Below are positions 62,463 through 64,000 of a DNA stretch of 64,000 nucleotides, one piece after another. The translations under genes were made by a program, and so were the position numbers. Position 1 is the first letter of the stretch, and the number at the start of each line of letters is the position of its first letter. The DNA is taken from the NCBI RefSeq assembly GCF_005484965.1, contig NZ_CP034036.1, positions 248,001 to 312,000 of the forward strand, read 5' to 3'. The notes under the pieces are model-generated. The model was not told where the DNA came from. It worked only from the letters and a program-made list of their open reading frames with translations, and searched no databases. Source of the stretch: Brenneria nigrifluens DSM 30175 = ATCC 13028 (lineage in GTDB: Bacteria > Pseudomonadota > Gammaproteobacteria > Enterobacterales > Enterobacteriaceae).

Positions 62463-63827
62463 ATGGCATCGCATCTTATTGATTTTCTTCTTATAGGGAA
62501 TAATTTTGGCACGCCCGAAATGCGCGGCGTGTGGTCGGAACATAATCGCCTGACCAAACAGGTTGAGGTGGAAATCGCCCTGGCGCTGGCTGAAGGGGAG
62601 CTGGGCGTTATTCCGCAGGACGCGGCCCAAACGATAGCCGAAAAAGCGGACGCCGGCGCGCTGAACGTGGAAGATATCGCCCAGGATGCGGCGCGCATGA
62701 AGCACTCGCTGATGCCGACCCTCGCCGCGATCCAGAAACAGTGCGGCGCGGCGGGCGAATTTATCCACTATGGCGTCACCACGCAGGATATTGTCGATAC
62801 CGCCACCGTATTGCAGCTAAAACAGTCATTCGACATTGTGGTCAGAGACACCCAACTGCTGGCCCTGGAACTGAAACGCCTGGCGAAAAAGTATCAATAC
62901 ACGCTGATAACCGGCCGCACCCACGGCATGCAGGCCCTGCCCACCACCTTCGGTTTTAAGCTGGCGGTGTGGCTGGATGAGTTTATCCGCCATCTTGAGC
63001 GCCTGAGCGAAATCAAGGCGCGCGTGTTGGTCGGCAATATCAACGGCGCCATCGGCACCTACGCCTCCTTCGGCGAGAAAGGACCGGAAATCGAGCGCCT
63101 GACGCTGGATAAGCTGGGCTTGAACACCCCTAACATCAGCTGGCAGTCCGCCCGCGATCGTTTTTCCGAATATGCCTCCGTCGTGGTGCTGATTAGCGGC
63201 ACGCTGGGCAAGATCGGTAACGAGCTGTATAACCTGATGCGCACGGAAATCAACGAGATCGAAGAGCCTTTTTCGCCAGGCAAGATCGGTTCGACGACCA
63301 TGCCGCACAAGCGTAATCCGGCGGCGATTGAAGGCCTGGCGAGTTTGACCGCGCCGGTGTTCAAAAGCGCGGCGCTGATCCATGAATCAATGAAAGTGGA
63401 ACATGAGCGCGATGCGATGAGCTGGCGCGCGGAATGGATCGCCCTGCCGGAAATCAATATCTATCTGTCCGCCCAGTTGCAGAATGCGCTGGGTATCCTG
63501 CGCGGCATGTCGGTGAACGAAGAGCGGATGCGGGCTAATCTGGAACAGCAAAACGGTTTGCTGCTGTCTGAAAAGGTGATGTTTGAGATTGGCAAGCGCT
63601 TGGGTAAACAGACCGCGCATCAGCTGGTTTACGAGTGTTCCATGCGGGCATTCGAGCAGAACCTGTCATTCAAATCGGTATTGCTGGAACACCCGGCGCT
63701 GTCCGCGCAGCTGACCGCAGCCGAGCTGGATGAGTGGCTGAACCCGGCCAACTATCTGGGTAGCGCGCCGCAGAAAGTGGATGAGGTTATCCGCTTTGCG
63801 GATCATTCGGGCCTGTTGCCGGCGTAA
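62463..63827 (+). CDS. Adenylosuccinate lyase-like protein (fumarase/aspartase superfamily)
   Basis: A 454-residue lyase. The superfamily signature is GSTTMPHKRNPAAIEG (about residues 278-293). The catalytic histidine regions are GEFIHYGVTTQDIVDTA (about 98-114) and TGRTHGMQALPTTFG (about 148-162). The sequence is closer to the Gram-positive/PcaB-type branch than to E. coli PurB, which has a different N-terminus, so it is unlikely to be the housekeeping adenylosuccinate lyase. A beta-elimination producing fumarate or a cycloisomerisation are both possible. The gene is followed 12 bases later by a GNAT acetyltransferase, suggesting a joint, undefined pathway. Confidence 0.75.
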   Translation: MASHLIDFLLIGNNFGTPEMRGVWSEHNRLTKQVEVEIALALAEGELGVIPQDAAQTIAEKADAGALNVEDIAQDAARMKHSLMPTLAAIQKQCGAAGEFIHYGVTTQDIVDTATVLQLKQSFDIVVRDTQLLALELKRLAKKYQYTLITGRTHGMQALPTTFGFKLAVWLDEFIRHLERLSEIKARVLVGNINGAIGTYASFGEKGPEIERLTLDKLGLNTPNISWQSARDRFSEYASVVVLISGTLGKIGNELYNLMRTEINEIEEPFSPGKIGSTTMPHKRNPAAIEGLASLTAPVFKSAALIHESMKVEHERDAMSWRAEWIALPEINIYLSAQLQNALGILRGMSVNEERMRANLEQQNGLLLSEKVMFEIGKRLGKQTAHQLVYECSMRAFEQNLSFKSVLLEHPALSAQLTAAELDEWLNPANYLGSAPQKVDEVIRFADHSGLLPA

Positions 63828-63839
63828 TAAGGTGGGATC

Positions 63840-64000
63840 ATGAGTACGGTATTTCGCCAGGCCACGTTGGAGGATGACGCGGCGTTTCTGGCATTGGCGT
63901 TGGCGGCTTTTGAGCCGATACGCCGGTTGGGGATCAATTTTTCCGCCGCCCATGCGGATATTGATATGGTGCGCAGGCATATCTCGTCGCACGGCGTGTA
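63840..64000 (+). CDS. GNAT family N-acetyltransferase (truncated by window end)
   Basis: The frame begins MSTVFRQATLEDDAAFLALALAAFEPIRRLG and stays open to the right edge (53 complete codons). The opening RQATLEDDAAFLAL is typical of GNAT N-termini (strand 1 and helix 1). The acetyl-CoA motif would lie outside the window, so only the family is suggested. It is 12 bases after the lyase gene in the same direction, with GGTGGGA before the ATG. Confidence 0.6.
   Translation, partial: MSTVFRQATLEDDAAFLALALAAFEPIRRLGINFSAAHADIDMVRRHISSHGV

Overview
The window is a piece of an enterobacterial chromosome close to oriC. Gene content, gene order and protein lengths track Escherichia coli closely (fadBA, pepQ, trkH, hemG, an rrn operon, ilvGMEDA, ilvYC, rep, gppA, rhlB, trxA, rho, the wec operon). 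A pectin-degrading exo-polygalacturonase of the PehX type with a KdgR-like operator, inserted in this backbone, points to a plant-associated soft-rot relative (Pectobacteriaceae: Brenneria, Lonsdalea, Dickeya or Pectobacterium). The genus is inference, because no database search was possible.

Layout. 1-3002: fadA (cut by the window edge) and fadB, reading left, with a FadR operator. 3187-7185: pepQ-yigZ-trkH-hemG. 7249-13397: a complete rrn operon (P1 and P2 promoters, 16S, tRNA-Ile, tRNA-Ala, 23S, 5S, tRNA-Asp, tRNA-Trp, terminator). The 23S gene is about 200 bases longer than that of E. coli because it carries intervening sequences in both helix 25 and helix 45. 13547-16485: hdfR, the maoS-like site, maoP and comM (yifB). 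16959-23559: the ilvL attenuator and ilvGMEDA, with an intact ilvG. 23656-27447: a DUF2461 protein, a secreted thermonuclease, ilvY and ilvC. 27474-27650: a duplicated terminator hairpin flanking a small inverted-repeat unit. 27679-33619: putP and putA, divergent, with PutA operators. 33687-42675: rep, pehX, gppA, rhlB, trxA, rho. 42899-54979: the enterobacterial common antigen (ECA) operon wecA to wecG, compact and complete except that rffH is absent between rffG and wecD. 55271-55431: a collapsed yifK. 55570-56029: tRNA-Arg, His, Leu, Pro.

From 56113 to the right edge the backbone gives way to accessory DNA: a 55-codon ORF, a LysR regulator, and a leftward cluster made of a small membrane ORF, a TonB-dependent receptor, a periplasmic arylsulfotransferase and an apparent TonB/ExbD deletion remnant. 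A fumarase/aspartase-superfamily lyase and a GNAT acetyltransferase (cut by the edge) follow.

The most interesting points are: (i) two 23S intervening sequences that should fragment the rRNA; (ii) an rrn junction (hemG-rrn-Asp/Trp-hdfR) that is circularly permuted relative to E. coli, as recombination between rrnA- and rrnC-type operons would produce; (iii) the receptor/arylsulfotransferase module with its TonB/ExbD-like chimera; (iv) the yifK scar; (v) the missing rffH with a perfect palindrome in its place; and (vi) the duplicated hairpin unit after ilvC. I see no CRISPR array, intact insertion sequence, integrase or prophage.
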